From Nitritalea halalkaliphila LW7 (GTDB taxonomy: Bacteria > Bacteroidota > Bacteroidia > Cytophagales > Cyclobacteriaceae): DNA of 64,000 bases. Made by a program: the position numbers and the translations under genes. The notes below the pieces were generated by a model. That model did no database searches. It was not told where the DNA came from and saw only the letters and a list, made by a program, of their open reading frames with translations. Of this stretch, positions 1 to 10,167 are shown piece after piece (position 1 is the stretch's first letter; each line of letters begins with the position of its first letter). The stretch covers positions 1 through 64,000 of the forward strand of contig NZ_AJYA01000024.1 of NCBI RefSeq assembly GCF_000265075.1, given 5' to 3'.

Positions 1-2420
1 GGCCGCTAATGGTGTGGTGATCATCACGACCAAGCGTGGTAAGGCTGGTAAGACGAAGATCAACTTCAACACGTACATCGGATCTGTGGAGCCTATTCGT
101 CAGTTAGATATGATGAATTCTCAGGAGTTTATCAATTATAGATACAAGCGAATAGAAATTTTTATTCACGATTTGCTGCCACAAACCCTGCGAATACGCT
201 TGAGGGGCTTGCTCGTAGAAATGCCTTAGCTGGGATAACTTCTGCAAGTTGGGCACCGCTGGGTCTCAGCAACCCTGCACTAGGTGAGCTTCCTATCGAA
301 GATTTCAACGAATTTGTAGATGGTATTCCTACTTACGATTGGTTAGGAGAAATTTTATCTCAGTCAGGTCGTATTCGTAACTATGAGTTATCTGCTTCGG
401 GTGGAGACGAGAAGACACGTTTCTTTATTTCCGCTGCCTATAACAAGCAGGAAGGTCAAGTGCGTCAGTTTGATTTCGAACGTGCCAATATTCGTTTCAA
501 TATCGATCACAAGTTTAACGACAAGTTAACTTTCTCCACGCAGACCAATTTGAGTACGACTGCTCAGAATGCCACTGTAACAGGGGGTACCCAGTTTGAG
601 AATCCGATGTTTGCTGGTTTAGGTATTTTACCTTTTGCGCCGATTTTCCGTGAGGATGGGGAGTTCAACGAGCCACTTCCAGGCATTTTACAAGAAAATC
701 CCTTGAAGTCCTTAAGCATGAACGAGCGTTTTAACAGAACGAATCAGCTAAATGGTAACTTCAATATTACCTACAAAATCCGTCGTAACTTGACCTTTAC
801 TTCTTTCTATGGACTAGATTACAGAGCGATCGAAGAGACACGTTATACAGATCCTAGAGCCTTTGGTGGTCGAAACACACAAGGATCAGCTTTTGCTCAG
901 TATCAAAACAATATTAACTGGATCACGACGCAGAAGTTAAATTACAACCTAAAGATTGATGATAATCATAGAGTAGATGTGTTACTCGGTGTGGAATACA
1001 GAGAGGAGTCTCGTGAAGGTTTTTCCGCAAGTGCGCAGGCTTCCCAACGCCTTCTTTCCGTACGATTCAGTCAGCTGCGGAGCCAACAGGTGCAGGTGGT
1101 TTCTTTACGATTTGGAAAAACGCTGGTGCGTTTACGAATGTGAAGTATAACTTCCAGAATAAGTTGACAGTAAATGGTACGCTACGTTATGATGGATCTT
1201 CTCGTTTCGGTGTAGATAACCGTTGGGGTTTATTCCCATCTATCGGAGCAGCTTATGTCTTGAGTGAAGAGGGCTTCTTGAAAGATTCTCGTTTCTTAGA
1301 AGATCTTAAATTACGTGCAAGTATCGGTACTGCCGGTAACAACAGAATCGATAACTTTGCTTCTCGCGCACTTATTTCTTCTGCTGGCGCTTCCAACTAC
1401 CTAAATATCCCTGGTTTAACGGTAAGTGGCTTGGGGAATAACTTCCTTTCTTGGGAGACGCAGACCACGATTAACTTTGGTTTAGATTACGCCGTTTTAC
1501 AAGGCCGAATCACAGGTAGTGTGGACGTGTATAGAAGACGATCTACAGATATGCTTTTAAGTCGAAACTTACCGAATACTTCAGGTTATGGTTCTATTCG
1601 CGAGAATGTTGGCGCATTAGACAACAGAGGAATTGAAATTGCCATTGATGGGGCTGTTATTAATACAGGAACGTTCCGTTGGAATACCAACTTCAATATC
1701 GCTTTCCAAGACCAAGAGCTGTTAAACCTCTTTGAAGGACAGACGAACAACGGCGCTTCGCAGCAGGTGGGTCATCCTCTTAACCTGTGGGTAGGTGCTC
1801 GCTGGGCGGGTGTAAACCCAGCCACGGGTCGTCCGATGTATTATGACAGAAATGGTGAGATCACTTATCAGCCAACTTCAGGTTCCACCCTTGGGGATGA
1901 AATGGACGACCGAGTTATTCTTGGAAACTCTAACTCTGATTTCTTTGGGGGCTGGTTGAATACTTTTACGTACAAGAACTGGACCTTTGATTTCATGTTC
2001 CAGTATGATTATGGAAAAAGAGGGACAGACGGTACGGGATCATTCTCTTATAATCCGTATGAGATGCGTTTGAACCTGTATAACAGACTAAATGATATCA
2101 CATGGAGTAATCCTGGAGATATCGTCTCTATGCCACGACCAAATACACAGGCAGAGCTAGGTGCTATCGGTGTGGGAATTGGAAGAACGCTCCAAGATTT
2201 ATCTTACATCCGCTTAAAGCAGGTGTCATTGGCCTACATGGTTCCACAGCAGTACTTGCAGAGAATAGGTGTTAGCACGATGAAGTTTTATGCGCAAGGT
2301 ATCAACCTTTGGACTTTAGATCGCTTCACGGGACTTGATGTAGAATTTACGGGTGGTACATCCACAGGTATTTTCCCTCCTGCTAAAAACTATACCATCG
2401 GTGTTCAATTTGGATTTTAA
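1..2420 (+). CDS. SusC/RagA-family TonB-dependent outer-membrane transporter (5' partial, two frameshifts)
   Basis: Large outer-membrane barrel that imports glycans or peptides with TonB energy and a SusD lid. The visible part begins inside the plug with GVVIITTKRGKAG, the usual SusC plug signature, and runs through the barrel to a C-terminus ending in aromatic GVQFGF, the typical barrel-insertion ending. The N-terminal signal, carboxypeptidase-like domain and TonB box lie before the window. The frame changes near 140 (EFINYR continues as QANRNFYSRF) and near 1037 (SASAQ continues as FPTPSFRT). Both are explained by one lost base; adding a G at 1037 gives CAG GGC TTC. The SusD gene follows 11 bases later. 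Substrate cannot be told from sequence. Confidence 0.93.
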
Positions 2421-2431
2421 ACGTAAACACA

Positions 2432-3847
2432 ATGAAACGAATATATAAATCAATTCTAGCGGCTTCCGTACTAGCGTCTTCGGTTGCATGTTCTGATCTA
2501 CTAGATACAGAGCCGAGACAATCTATTTCGGTAGATGTCGCATTATCTTCGCCTGATGTTTTGGAACCCTTACTTATTGACGTTTATGGAAGTTATAGAG
2601 GATCGGGTAGAATGGGTTCGAACCTTCTGGTACTGCCAGAGGTAATGGCCGATAATTTTACTAGAAATCAAAATAGAGGAACATTCGCTGCACAGTACGA
2701 AAATCGCTTCCGTGCACACATGGGTGTATGGGCGAATTATAGTTCTATGCTCCACCTAAACATTGTTATCGAAGGTAGAGAGGCACTTCCAGATCAAATC
2801 GTAGGTGAGGCTTTTGCGTTTAGAGCATTGCATTATCTACACTTGAATGCGATCTATGCTTATTTTCCTACAGCCATCGTGGAAGGTAGAGATTTCGGAG
2901 GCGTTCCTTTGGTAAGAGAGGCAATTCTTTCCATTGAGGATGTTACCTTCCCCCCTCGTGCTCCTATTAATGATGTTTACGATGCCATCTTCGAAGACGT
3001 AGATGCTGCAGTAGCCTTGATGAATAATAGCGGGACGCGTGCTAGAATTACACAAGCTGGTGCGCAGGCCATCGGTGCACGTGCAGCCTTGTATGCGGGT
3101 AGATGGGAAAAGGCCATTGAATATGCTGAAGCAGTTATCGCTTCTGGAGTTGGTCAACTTTCTTCTCGTGCTTCGTATGTCGATGATTGGTATGAGCCTG
3201 TTCATCGGGAGGCGATCTGGTATTTTGAATTCCAGACGCAGGAAAATCAAGGTCCTAATACTTCACCGATGTCCATTTATGTAAGTTCCGCGACTCGAAA
3301 TGTGCCTGATTATATCGGGAACGGAGATTTTACTCCCGCTCAGCAGGTAATCGATTTACTGGAAGAGACAGACGTAAGAGCTGGATTGTTTATTCCGGTT
3401 GATCTTCCGCAGCGTCCGAATCCAATCGGTACCGTTGAACTTCATAAATACAATGGAAATACAGGAGATCCGAATCGCGATAACATTACTGTATTCCGTA
3501 TTTCTGAGATGTATTTAATATTAGCTGAGGCTTATGCTCAATTAGGAAATACTGCTATGGCGCATCAAAACTTAAACATTTTGAAAAAGCGTAGTATCGG
3601 GCCTGATTATGAGGCAACAGCCACTGGTCAAGAGTTGATCATGGAAATTTTAACCGAAAGACGTCTTGAGCTTATCGGTGAAGGCCATCGTTTCTTTGAC
3701 CTGAAACGTTACGGAATGGATATCGACAAAACAGCTGTCGATCTTACTGGTGAAGTTATACCGTTCACAGACGAAAGAATTTTGGCTCCTCTTCCAACAG
3801 GGGATCTCGAAATCAACCCTAACCTTGTTCAAAACTTCGGCTATTAA
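2432..3847 (+). CDS. SusD/RagB-family nutrient-binding outer-membrane lipoprotein
   Basis: Surface lipoprotein of 471 residues that acts as the substrate-binding lid of the preceding SusC transporter. It has a lipoprotein signal with Cys20 (ASSVAC) and an early LLDTEPRQSIS stretch, common in SusD N-termini. The helical TPR-like core is followed by the typical C-terminal block: NVVRISEMY-like FRISEMYLILAEAYAQLG, then LTERRLELIGEGHRFFDLKR, and an ending with LAPLPTGDLEINPNL. The reading frame is intact. It sits 11 bases after susC and 12 bases before the next lipoprotein gene, so the three are probably one transcript. No glycosidase or peptidase is adjacent, so the substrate is unknown. Confidence 0.95.
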   Translation: MKRIYKSILAASVLASSVACSDLLDTEPRQSISVDVALSSPDVLEPLLIDVYGSYRGSGRMGSNLLVLPEVMADNFTRNQNRGTFAAQYENRFRAHMGVWANYSSMLHLNIVIEGREALPDQIVGEAFAFRALHYLHLNAIYAYFPTAIVEGRDFGGVPLVREAILSIEDVTFPPRAPINDVYDAIFEDVDAAVALMNNSGTRARITQAGAQAIGARAALYAGRWEKAIEYAEAVIASGVGQLSSRASYVDDWYEPVHREAIWYFEFQTQENQGPNTSPMSIYVSSATRNVPDYIGNGDFTPAQQVIDLLEETDVRAGLFIPVDLPQRPNPIGTVELHKYNGNTGDPNRDNITVFRISEMYLILAEAYAQLGNTAMAHQNLNILKKRSIGPDYEATATGQELIMEILTERRLELIGEGHRFFDLKRYGMDIDKTAVDLTGEVIPFTDERILAPLPTGDLEINPNLVQNFGY

Positions 3848-3859
3848 TTCCATACCATT

Positions 3860-4318
3860 ATGAAAGCAAAAATTTTAAGTTTCTTATTCCTGCTTAGCCT
3901 TGGTTTCTTTTCCGGATGTATCGAGGATGTAGAGCAGACACGTGTGTTCAGAGATCAAGCGCAAATAGAGTTTGATGCTATCGCTACTAACCCCAATCTG
4001 ATTCGTAATACTAATCAAGGAGTTGGTTTACGGTCTGAGCAGGTAAATTTAATCGCCCCCCACTTTACAGTAGATCAAACGCTTACTTTCCGCGTTTTTG
4101 CGGATGAAACTACTGCTACTGAGGGTGTTCACTATCGCTTAGTAAATAACGGTACGTTCGTTATTCCTGCTGGTGAAAGCTTCGGAACGGCACAAGTGGA
4201 GTTATTGCCTGTGTCGGGGATGACGGCTCCTGTTAGCCTTACTATTGAGTTAGTTGGGAACGAGGCTGTACGTGCAGCAGCCAACTACAGACTGTTAACT
4301 TTTAACATTCGTCCCTAA
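3860..4318 (+). CDS. Small lipoprotein with a Calx-beta/DUF4843-like domain, third gene of the SusCD operon
   Basis: Predicted 152-residue exported lipoprotein with a clear lipobox (LGFFSGC, Cys20). The rest is beta-rich: a stretch with LTFRVFADETTATEGVHYRL and a later FVIPAGESFGTAQVELLPV matches the pattern of Calx-beta or DUF4843-type domains, in which an acidic TEGVHY motif precedes an IPAG turn. Such proteins often accompany SusC/SusD pairs and are thought to be surface accessory binding proteins; that role is inferred here. A strong terminator follows at 4355-4390, closing the operon. Confidence 0.7.
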   Translation: MKAKILSFLFLLSLGFFSGCIEDVEQTRVFRDQAQIEFDAIATNPNLIRNTNQGVGLRSEQVNLIAPHFTVDQTLTFRVFADETTATEGVHYRLVNNGTFVIPAGESFGTAQVELLPVSGMTAPVSLTIELVGNEAVRAAANYRLLTFNIRP

Positions 4319-4354
4319 TTCAAGTACATTAGTTTAACTTTCTTCATACTGATT

Positions 4355-4390
4355 AAAAAAGACTCCGGTTCGTTACTGGAGTTTTTTTTT
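4355..4390 (+). terminator. Rho-independent terminator of the first SusCD operon
   Basis: Short GC stem (GACTCC pairing with GGAGT) with a loop of about 11 bases, preceded by six A and followed by nine T. It lies 37 bases after the stop of the small lipoprotein gene. Confidence 0.85.
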
Positions 4391-4415
4391 GGCTAAAGGT
4401 TTTTTATCTTGCTGC

Positions 4416-5319
4416 ATGATCGATCAGTTAGAGGAATGGCTGCCGAAGGCCCTTCGGTATGATATTTACAGTACCGTAGCGATCCTTCTCGCTGTATGGC
4501 TGCTTAAAAAAGTGGCCTACACCCTTTTAGAGCGTAACGTGAAGGATGTGGAAATGCGGAAGGTCTTTCACTATAAAAAAAACGATCCAGTATACCTTCG
4601 CGATTGTCGCGCTCTTGCTGATAGGAAATATTTGGATAACTAACTTCCAATCCATAACGACCTTTCTCGGCTTACTTTCCGCGGGCATTGCCATTGCCTT
4701 AAAAGATATATTTGTTAATCTCGCAGGTTGGTTATTTATCTACTGGAAAAAACCTTTTGATGTCGGTGATCGCATCCAAATCGGCAGCATCAAAGGGGAT
4801 GTCGTCGACCTTCGCTTGTTTCAGTTTAGCCTACTAGAGGTAGGGAATTGGGTCGATGCAGATCAGGCCACAGGCCGCATCGTGCATGTTCCGAATGCCA
4901 AGGTGTTTATGGAGGCACAAGCGAATTATTCTCAAGGTTTTAACTACATCTGGCATGAGCAGAGTGTCATGCTTAGCCTCGATAGTGATTTCAAAAAAGC
5001 AAAGGAGTTACTTCTCGCTATCCTTCAGGCAAAGTGCCAAAGTGAGTATAAAAACATAGAAGCGGCGCTTTTGCGGGCACATAAGGATCAACTCATTAGC
5101 TTTGGACATTTCACGCCGATCGTCTATTTAAGTATCCAAGAGCGGGGTATTCGCTTAACGATGCGCTACCTCTGTGATCCGCGAAAACGAAGGGGTTTCG
5201 AAGATAGTGTCTCCGAACAAGTGCTCCAAACTCTTCGTGCCCAGCCAGATATCCGCATCGTGTACCCGATAAGCACCGTACAGCTAGAACAAAAAATGCC
5301 TCCATCCACAAACGGATAA
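4416..5319 (+). CDS. MscS-family mechanosensitive ion channel (one frameshift)
   Basis: Inner-membrane channel of about 300 residues that opens under membrane tension during osmotic downshock. The N-terminus has a hydrophobic helix (STVAILLAVWLL) and a second one (YTFAIVALLLIGNIWI). The pore-lining segment is LLSAGIAIALKDIFVNLAGW, followed by the beta domain with KPFDVGDRIQIG and GDVVDL and then VPNAKVF, all standard MscS features. The frame changes in a run of eight A at 4575-4582; seven A restores HYKKTIQYTF, so an extra base is likely. ATG 4416 is preferred over an upstream TTG at 4389 that lies in the terminator. Confidence 0.9.
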
Positions 5320-5356
5320 GAGGCATAGAAGGAGCGCTTTGCCGATAAGGCTATTT

Positions 5357-6570
5357 TTAGGTCGTATAAACAGAATTAAACATGACGTAATCGGTTGTCA
5401 AGTCCGTTCCCCAGCCCACTGCTTCTTCCTTACCGGTATTAAGCTCTAGAGAAACGATGATATTCGATTCACGTAAGAGTTTTTTCACATAATTTTTATC
5501 GAAGGCGACTGGCTGGCCTTTTTCTAATACTTGTACCATGTGTTCTTTATCGCCAATGGCTAAATTCACCTTTTTGTAATTAAAGTGAATTCCTGCATTT
5601 CCACAGGCGGCGATGATGCGTCCCCAGTTGGGATCTCTTCCGAACATCGCAGTCTTCACTAGGGTGGAGTCAGAGATACTACGAATTAGCTTGCGCGCAT
5701 TCTCTTCAGAGCGTGCCTTGCTGACGCGGTACTCCACGAATTTCGAGGCTCCTTCACCATCTGAGACGATCAGCTTGGCGAGATTGGTGAGCATCTGAAG
5801 GAGTTGCTCACGGAACAGCAGATAGCGTGGGTCTTCCAAGCTGGTGATGGGCTCGTTTTCTGCTTGTCCATTGGCCAGAACGGCCACCATATCATTCGTG
5901 GAGGTATCGCCATCTACTGTGATCATGTTAAAGGTGCGGTCCACACAGTAGCGAACGGCTTCCTGTAACACGGCTCCCTCGATCGCGGCATCTGTGGCCA
6001 CAAAGGCTAGCATCGTCGCCATATTCGGGTGGATCATGCCAGAGCCTTTGGCTACGCCCCCCATGGTGACCGTTTTATCGTCCAGTGTAAACTCGCTGTA
6101 GTCTTCCTTCGCGAAAGTGTCTGTGGTCAGGATGGCGTTCGCCACAAAAGAGCCCGCCTTCGTGTCTTTACTCAGTTTATGCACATTCTCCCGAATGCCA
6201 TTTACCACGTCGTCGGTAGGAAAAGGTTCTCCGATAAGCCCTGTAGAAGCGACGATGACCTCCTCTTTCGGTACTTTTAATAGCTCTGCGGTCACGTTTA
6301 CCATAGCTTCGGCACCTAAGCGGCCTGTTCTCCTGTACAGGCATTCGCATTTCCTGCGTTACAGACGATGACACGCGCGCGCTGCCCCTTTTTCACGTGG
6401 GCTTCACTGATTTCTACAGGTTCCGCGCGGACTTTATTCTGGGTAAAAACGGCTCCGACACTCGCCGGAAATTCGGAATAAATGATGGCAAGGTCCCGAC
6501 GCATGGATTTTACTCCGGTGTGGGCTCCCCAGCATTTAAATCCTTTTATGTGGGCTATATTTTTAATCAT
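5357..6570 (-). CDS. argJ: Arginine biosynthesis bifunctional protein ArgJ (ornithine/glutamate N-acetyltransferase; one frameshift)
   Basis: Transfers acetyl from N-acetylornithine to glutamate, recycling the acetyl group in arginine synthesis. The N-terminal part has [12 protein letters not shown] and [12 protein letters not shown]. The second part has the autocleavage region with [16 protein letters not shown]; the Thr after MA is the family nucleophile. It ends with the conserved [19 protein letters not shown]. The two parts are in different frames, joined near 6325; adding one G gives [14 protein letters not shown]. It is the last gene of the argB-D-C-J run, 13 bases after argC. Whether it is bifunctional or only recycles acetyl cannot be decided from sequence. 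Confidence 0.93.
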
Positions 6571-6583
6571 GTCTTTAAGTTTT

Positions 6584-7630
6584 TTAGGGTTTTAAGGGGA
6601 GCTGCTCCAGCCCGCGTGTTTCGGGTAGCCCGAACATCAAGTTCATCGAATGGAGGGCCTGACTGGCGGCACCTTTTAATAAGTTGTCGATGGCGCAGGT
6701 CATGATGACGCGTCCCGTTCTTTGGTCGAAGAAGGGGTGTACTGCTGCAAAATGGCTCCCCCTAACAGTCTTGATTCCAGGGCTTTCAGGTACCACATGG
6801 ACGAAAGGCTTGTCGGCATAAAAGCTGGCTACGGTCTCCTGCAAGCGCGCAGCGTCCAGTCCTGCTTTGGCTTTGGCGTAAGCCGTCACCAAAATCCCCC
6901 TGTCGAGGGGTAGCAAATGCGGGGTGAACTGTACCTGAAGCGGCTGCTTCCCTCGCTGTCTGCTGAGTTGCTCTTCGATTTCGATCGTATGGCGGTGAAC
7001 GCCTAATCCGTAGGCTTTAAAGTTTTCATTTACCTCTGAGAAATGTGTGCCGGCACTGGCCTTGACGCCCGCTCCTGTGAGACCTGATTTGGCATCGATG
7101 ATGATGGAGTCTGGCTCGATGAGGTCCTTTTGCACCAGCGGTGCCAGGCTCAAAAGGGAGGCCGTGGGGTAGCAGCCGGGGTTGGCAACGAGGTCAGCCT
7201 GCTGGATTTCCGAGGCATAGAGTTCGGGCAACCCATAAACTGCTTGGCCGAAGCCGGCAGGGTAGCGGTGTGTTTCGCCGTACCATTCCGCGTACACTTC
7301 GGGGCTAGAGAGACGAAAATCTCCACTGAAATCGATGATTTTCACGCCCAGTTCATGCCAGCGTGCGACGTAATCCATGCTCACACGGTGGGGGAGGGCT
7401 AAAAAGAGCACCTCTGCCCCTAGATCTGGTACCTGTTCGGCCGAGATAAGGGGAAGGTCGATGCTGCCCAGAAACTGGGGGTGGAGGGTGGAAAAGGGCT
7501 TGCCGGTATGGCTTTCGGAAGTGATGCCGATCAGCTCCACGTCAGGGTGCTGGTGCAGCAGGCGTGCCATCTCGGAGCCCGTAAATCCGGAAGCCCCGAC
7601 GATAGCCGCCTTGATTTTATTTGGAGTCAT
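6584..7630 (-). CDS. argC: N-acetyl-gamma-glutamyl-phosphate reductase
   Basis: Reduces N-acetylglutamyl phosphate to the semialdehyde with NADPH, the third step of arginine synthesis. The 348-residue protein has the nucleotide-binding GASGFTGSE near residues 12-20, the catalytic Cys153 in NPGCYPTA, and a GVHRHTIEIEEQL histidine block. It ends near FGLPETRGLEQLPLKP, of normal length. The reading frame is intact. Its start overlaps the end of argD by 14 bases, which supports translational coupling in the arg operon. Confidence 0.97.
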   Translation of the reverse strand: MTPNKIKAAIVGASGFTGSEMARLLHQHPDVELIGITSESHTGKPFSTLHPQFLGSIDLPLISAEQVPDLGAEVLFLALPHRVSMDYVARWHELGVKIIDFSGDFRLSSPEVYAEWYGETHRYPAGFGQAVYGLPELYASEIQQADLVANPGCYPTASLLSLAPLVQKDLIEPDSIIIDAKSGLTGAGVKASAGTHFSEVNENFKAYGLGVHRHTIEIEEQLSRQRGKQPLQVQFTPHLLPLDRGILVTAYAKAKAGLDAARLQETVASFYADKPFVHVVPESPGIKTVRGSHFAAVHPFFDQRTGRVIMTCAIDNLLKGAASQALHSMNLMFGLPETRGLEQLPLKP

Positions 7631-8836
7631 GCTGTAAAGCTTGTTGAGAAGAAATGTGAAGGGTTTGGAGGACTTTGCGCAGGCGCAAGCTAAAGCGGAA
7701 AATCTCCTCCTCGGAAATGGTTAAGGGGGGCACCAGGCGCAGCACATTCCCGGCCGTGGCATTTGCCACCACCCGTTCTTCGAGCAGGGCACGCATGATG
7801 GGGAGCGTTTCGCGATTGAAGACGATGCCTAGCATAAGGCCCTTGCCGCGGATTTCTTCGATTTCAGGGAAGTCTGCTTGGATATTTTTTATTTCCTCGC
7901 GTAAAAGTTGCCCATCGCGCGGGTGTGTGCGAGCAGTTTTTCCTCTTGAATGACCTGTAGGGTGGCCAGTGCAGTGGCAGTGGCGAGTGGATTTCCTCCG
8001 AACGTGGTGCCGTGGTCGCCAAACTGCACAGCGGCGGCTACTTTTTCATTTGTCAAAAAAGCGCCGATGGGGATGCCACCTCCGAGTCCTTTCGCCAGGG
8101 TCATCATATCGGGCTGCACCTCGTAGTAGTCTTTTGCGAACCAGTGGCCCGTACGCCCGATGCCGCATTGGATTTCATCAAAGATGAGTACGATGTCCTG
8201 CTCGTCGCAGAGCTTGCGGAGTTTTTTTAGGAAGTGTGGGCACACGGGACGTACGCCCCCTTCCCCTTGGATGGGTTCTACTAAGATGGCGGCAGTTTCC
8301 TGTGAAACAGCGGCGGCCACTGCTTCAAAATCGCTGAAGGGCACCTGCCGGAAACCTCCGGGAATGGGCGCAAAGCCTTCTTGGTATTTTTTCTGCCCGC
8401 TGGCGATAGTGGCTAAAGTCCTGCCGTGAAAGGCTCCTTCGAAAGAGATGATTTCTCCTCCGCGGCCATTGGCATGCGCGTAGCGACGGGCGATTTTTAC
8501 TGCCCCTTCCACGGATTCGGCTCCGCTGTTCGTGAAAAAGACCCGCTCCAGGCCGGAGAGGTGTGTCAGCAACTTGCTGAGTGCCACCTGCGGCGGCGAG
8601 ACGAAAAAGTTGCTGATATGCATAAGCTCGGCTGCCTGCTCCTGCAAGGCTTTCACCACTTTCGGGTGGCAGTGCCCGACATTCGTCACAGCGATACCTG
8701 CTAACATGTCTAGGTATTCCCGACCTTCCGCATCCCAAAGCCGCGCTCCTCGCCCTTTCACGAAGGTGATGGGGATCCGATTAAAGGTGCGCAGGTGATG
8801 CTGCTGGTCGATGTGGTGATAGTCTATGTTTTTCAT
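7617..8836 (-). CDS. argD: Acetylornithine aminotransferase (one frameshift)
   Basis: PLP enzyme that converts N-acetylglutamate semialdehyde to N-acetylornithine. Class-III aminotransferase features are clear: FTNSGAESVEGAVKIAR, HGRTLATIASGQ, the LIFDEIQCGIGRTG aspartate motif that binds the PLP ring nitrogen, and MTLAKGLGGGIPIGAF with the Schiff-base lysine. The frame breaks at a CCC run at 7911-7913 (HTRAMG continues as QLLREEIKNIQADF); one lost base accounts for it. The C-terminal part has IRGKGLMLGIVF. The start at 8836 (MKNIDYHHID) is preferred to an in-frame ATG at 8878, which lies inside argB. It lies 13 bases after argB. Confidence 0.95.
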
Positions 8837-8849
8837 CGTAAATGCGTTT

Positions 8850-9677
8850 TTAGGGGTGTAAATGAGTGCCGACAACACGCTTTTCTATAAAGTATTGACG
8901 AAATTGCTCGGGTTTCGTTCCGTTTAGGAGGAGTGCGCCGCCTAAACCTTGCGCGATAGCGCGGGCACAGGCCTGCATTTTCGGGATCATCCCGCCGCTG
9001 ATCACTTTTCCATAAAGCCCTTCCAGTTCGGCTAGGGGGAGGTCGTGAATCAGGCTCTCAGGATTCGGATACTCCCGGTATAGGCCATCCACATCGCTGA
9101 GGATCAGGAAAATTTCGGCCTTCAGTGCGGCTGCCAGTGCGGCTGCGAAATCATCTCCGTTTACATTATACGCCCCCTCTTTATCTGCTGCACCCGCGAT
9201 GCAGGCGACGATGGGGGTAAAACCATTTTCCAGAAGATGCTCTAGGAGCGCGGGGTTCGTAGCGGTGATTTCGCCTACCTCTCCCAGGTCGAGGGGGGCA
9301 TTCGTGAGCTCTCCCTCGCCTGGCGGCAAAAGCTTTCGCTTGGCCTGCACCATTCCCGCATCGAGGCCGGAAAGTCCCACCGCCTGCATCCCTGCCGCAC
9401 GAAAGGCGACTACCAGGTCAGCGTTTACCTGACCGATGAGTGTACGCGTGATGACCTGCAGGGCTTCTTGGCTGGTGTAACGCTGCCCCTGAACGAAGTG
9501 CGAGGGGATGTTCGCCTGCTGAAGGGCTGCCTGAATAAAGGGCCCCCCGCCGTGTGCGATGATCGGCGCATAGCCAGCTGCACGCAGTCCTGCAACTTCC
9601 CGTGCGATAGCTGTTTGTAAGCTGGGCGTCGTCATCGCGTTCCCACCATACTTGATGAGAACTTTTTTCAATTTCAT
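8850..9677 (-). CDS. argB: Acetylglutamate kinase
   Basis: Phosphorylates N-acetylglutamate, the second step of arginine synthesis, and is first in the argB-D-C-J operon. Amino-acid kinase family features: KYGGNAM near the N-terminus, AHGGGPFIQ substrate loop, NVNGDDFAAALAAAL, LILSDVDGLYR and SGGMIPKMQAC. Length 275 residues is normal. The frame is intact. argF, argG and argH are not in the window, and no N-acetylglutamate synthase is seen, consistent with ArgJ supplying acetylglutamate. Confidence 0.97.
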   Translation of the reverse strand: MKLKKVLIKYGGNAMTTPSLQTAIAREVAGLRAAGYAPIIAHGGGPFIQAALQQANIPSHFVQGQRYTSQEALQVITRTLIGQVNADLVVAFRAAGMQAVGLSGLDAGMVQAKRKLLPPGEGELTNAPLDLGEVGEITATNPALLEHLLENGFTPIVACIAGAADKEGAYNVNGDDFAAALAAALKAEIFLILSDVDGLYREYPNPESLIHDLPLAELEGLYGKVISGGMIPKMQACARAIAQGLGGALLLNGTKPEQFRQYFIEKRVVGTHLHP

Positions 9678-10167
9678 GACAAATAAAGTTTTTTTGGAGA
9701 AAATGAGCTATGGCTCTTGTTTTTAGTCAAAATCAATAAGCAAGATCTATTCCAAATCAGAATATTCGGTGGTTTTGTCAAGTTTTGGCAGCTTAAAAAT
9801 TAAAAATATTTTATTTCATACTGAAAAAAGTATATTTAGCGTCGATTAGTGTTTGCTTAGGCCTGTAAGTAGCAGTCTGTCAGGATTTCGCATTTCTACA
9901 CCTTGTTTCAGTTGGAGTAGGAGGTGCATGAGTATCTAAGGTGCTTAATGAAGCCGGAAGCGTCTTTCTGCTGGGGGCTGCAGAGGCTAGAACCACCCAG
10001 GGCGCAGTTTCTGCTGGGGCTGTTGGGTTGGGCGCATAATCCGCTGTAGATTTCCTTATGCATACCATCAAAAAAGCCCGTCAGCTGTAAGCGACGGGCT
10101 TTGCTAGTGCAGGAAGTAGGTGTGTCAGCAGGGTCAACTAATGGATTGCCTGCTGCTACTTTTCGTA
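9678..10167. other. Intergenic region between argB and the M28 peptidase
   Basis: About 490 bases with no gene I can support. The part next to argB (9680-9850) is AT-rich and should hold the arg operon promoter. An inverted repeat ATACT-GAAAAA-AGTAT at 9818-9833 could be an operator, but this is a guess. The part at 9900-10060 is GC-rich and of low complexity, with stops in the plausible frames. A terminator for the M28 gene is at 10071-10102. Confidence 0.5.
10071..10102 (-). terminator. Terminator after the M28 peptidase gene
   Basis: Perfect 10-base stem (AAAGCCCGTC at 10073-10082 with GACGGGCTTT at 10093-10102) around a 10-base loop. On the minus strand it is followed by a T run. It lies about 65 bases after the peptidase stop codon and separates that gene from the arg operon. 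Confidence 0.85.

Noticed and set aside
9880-10071. 63-codon open frame on the minus strand rich in Ala, Pro and Thr
   Set aside because: No ribosome site, no signal peptide, low complexity, and it starts inside the terminator region of the M28 gene.
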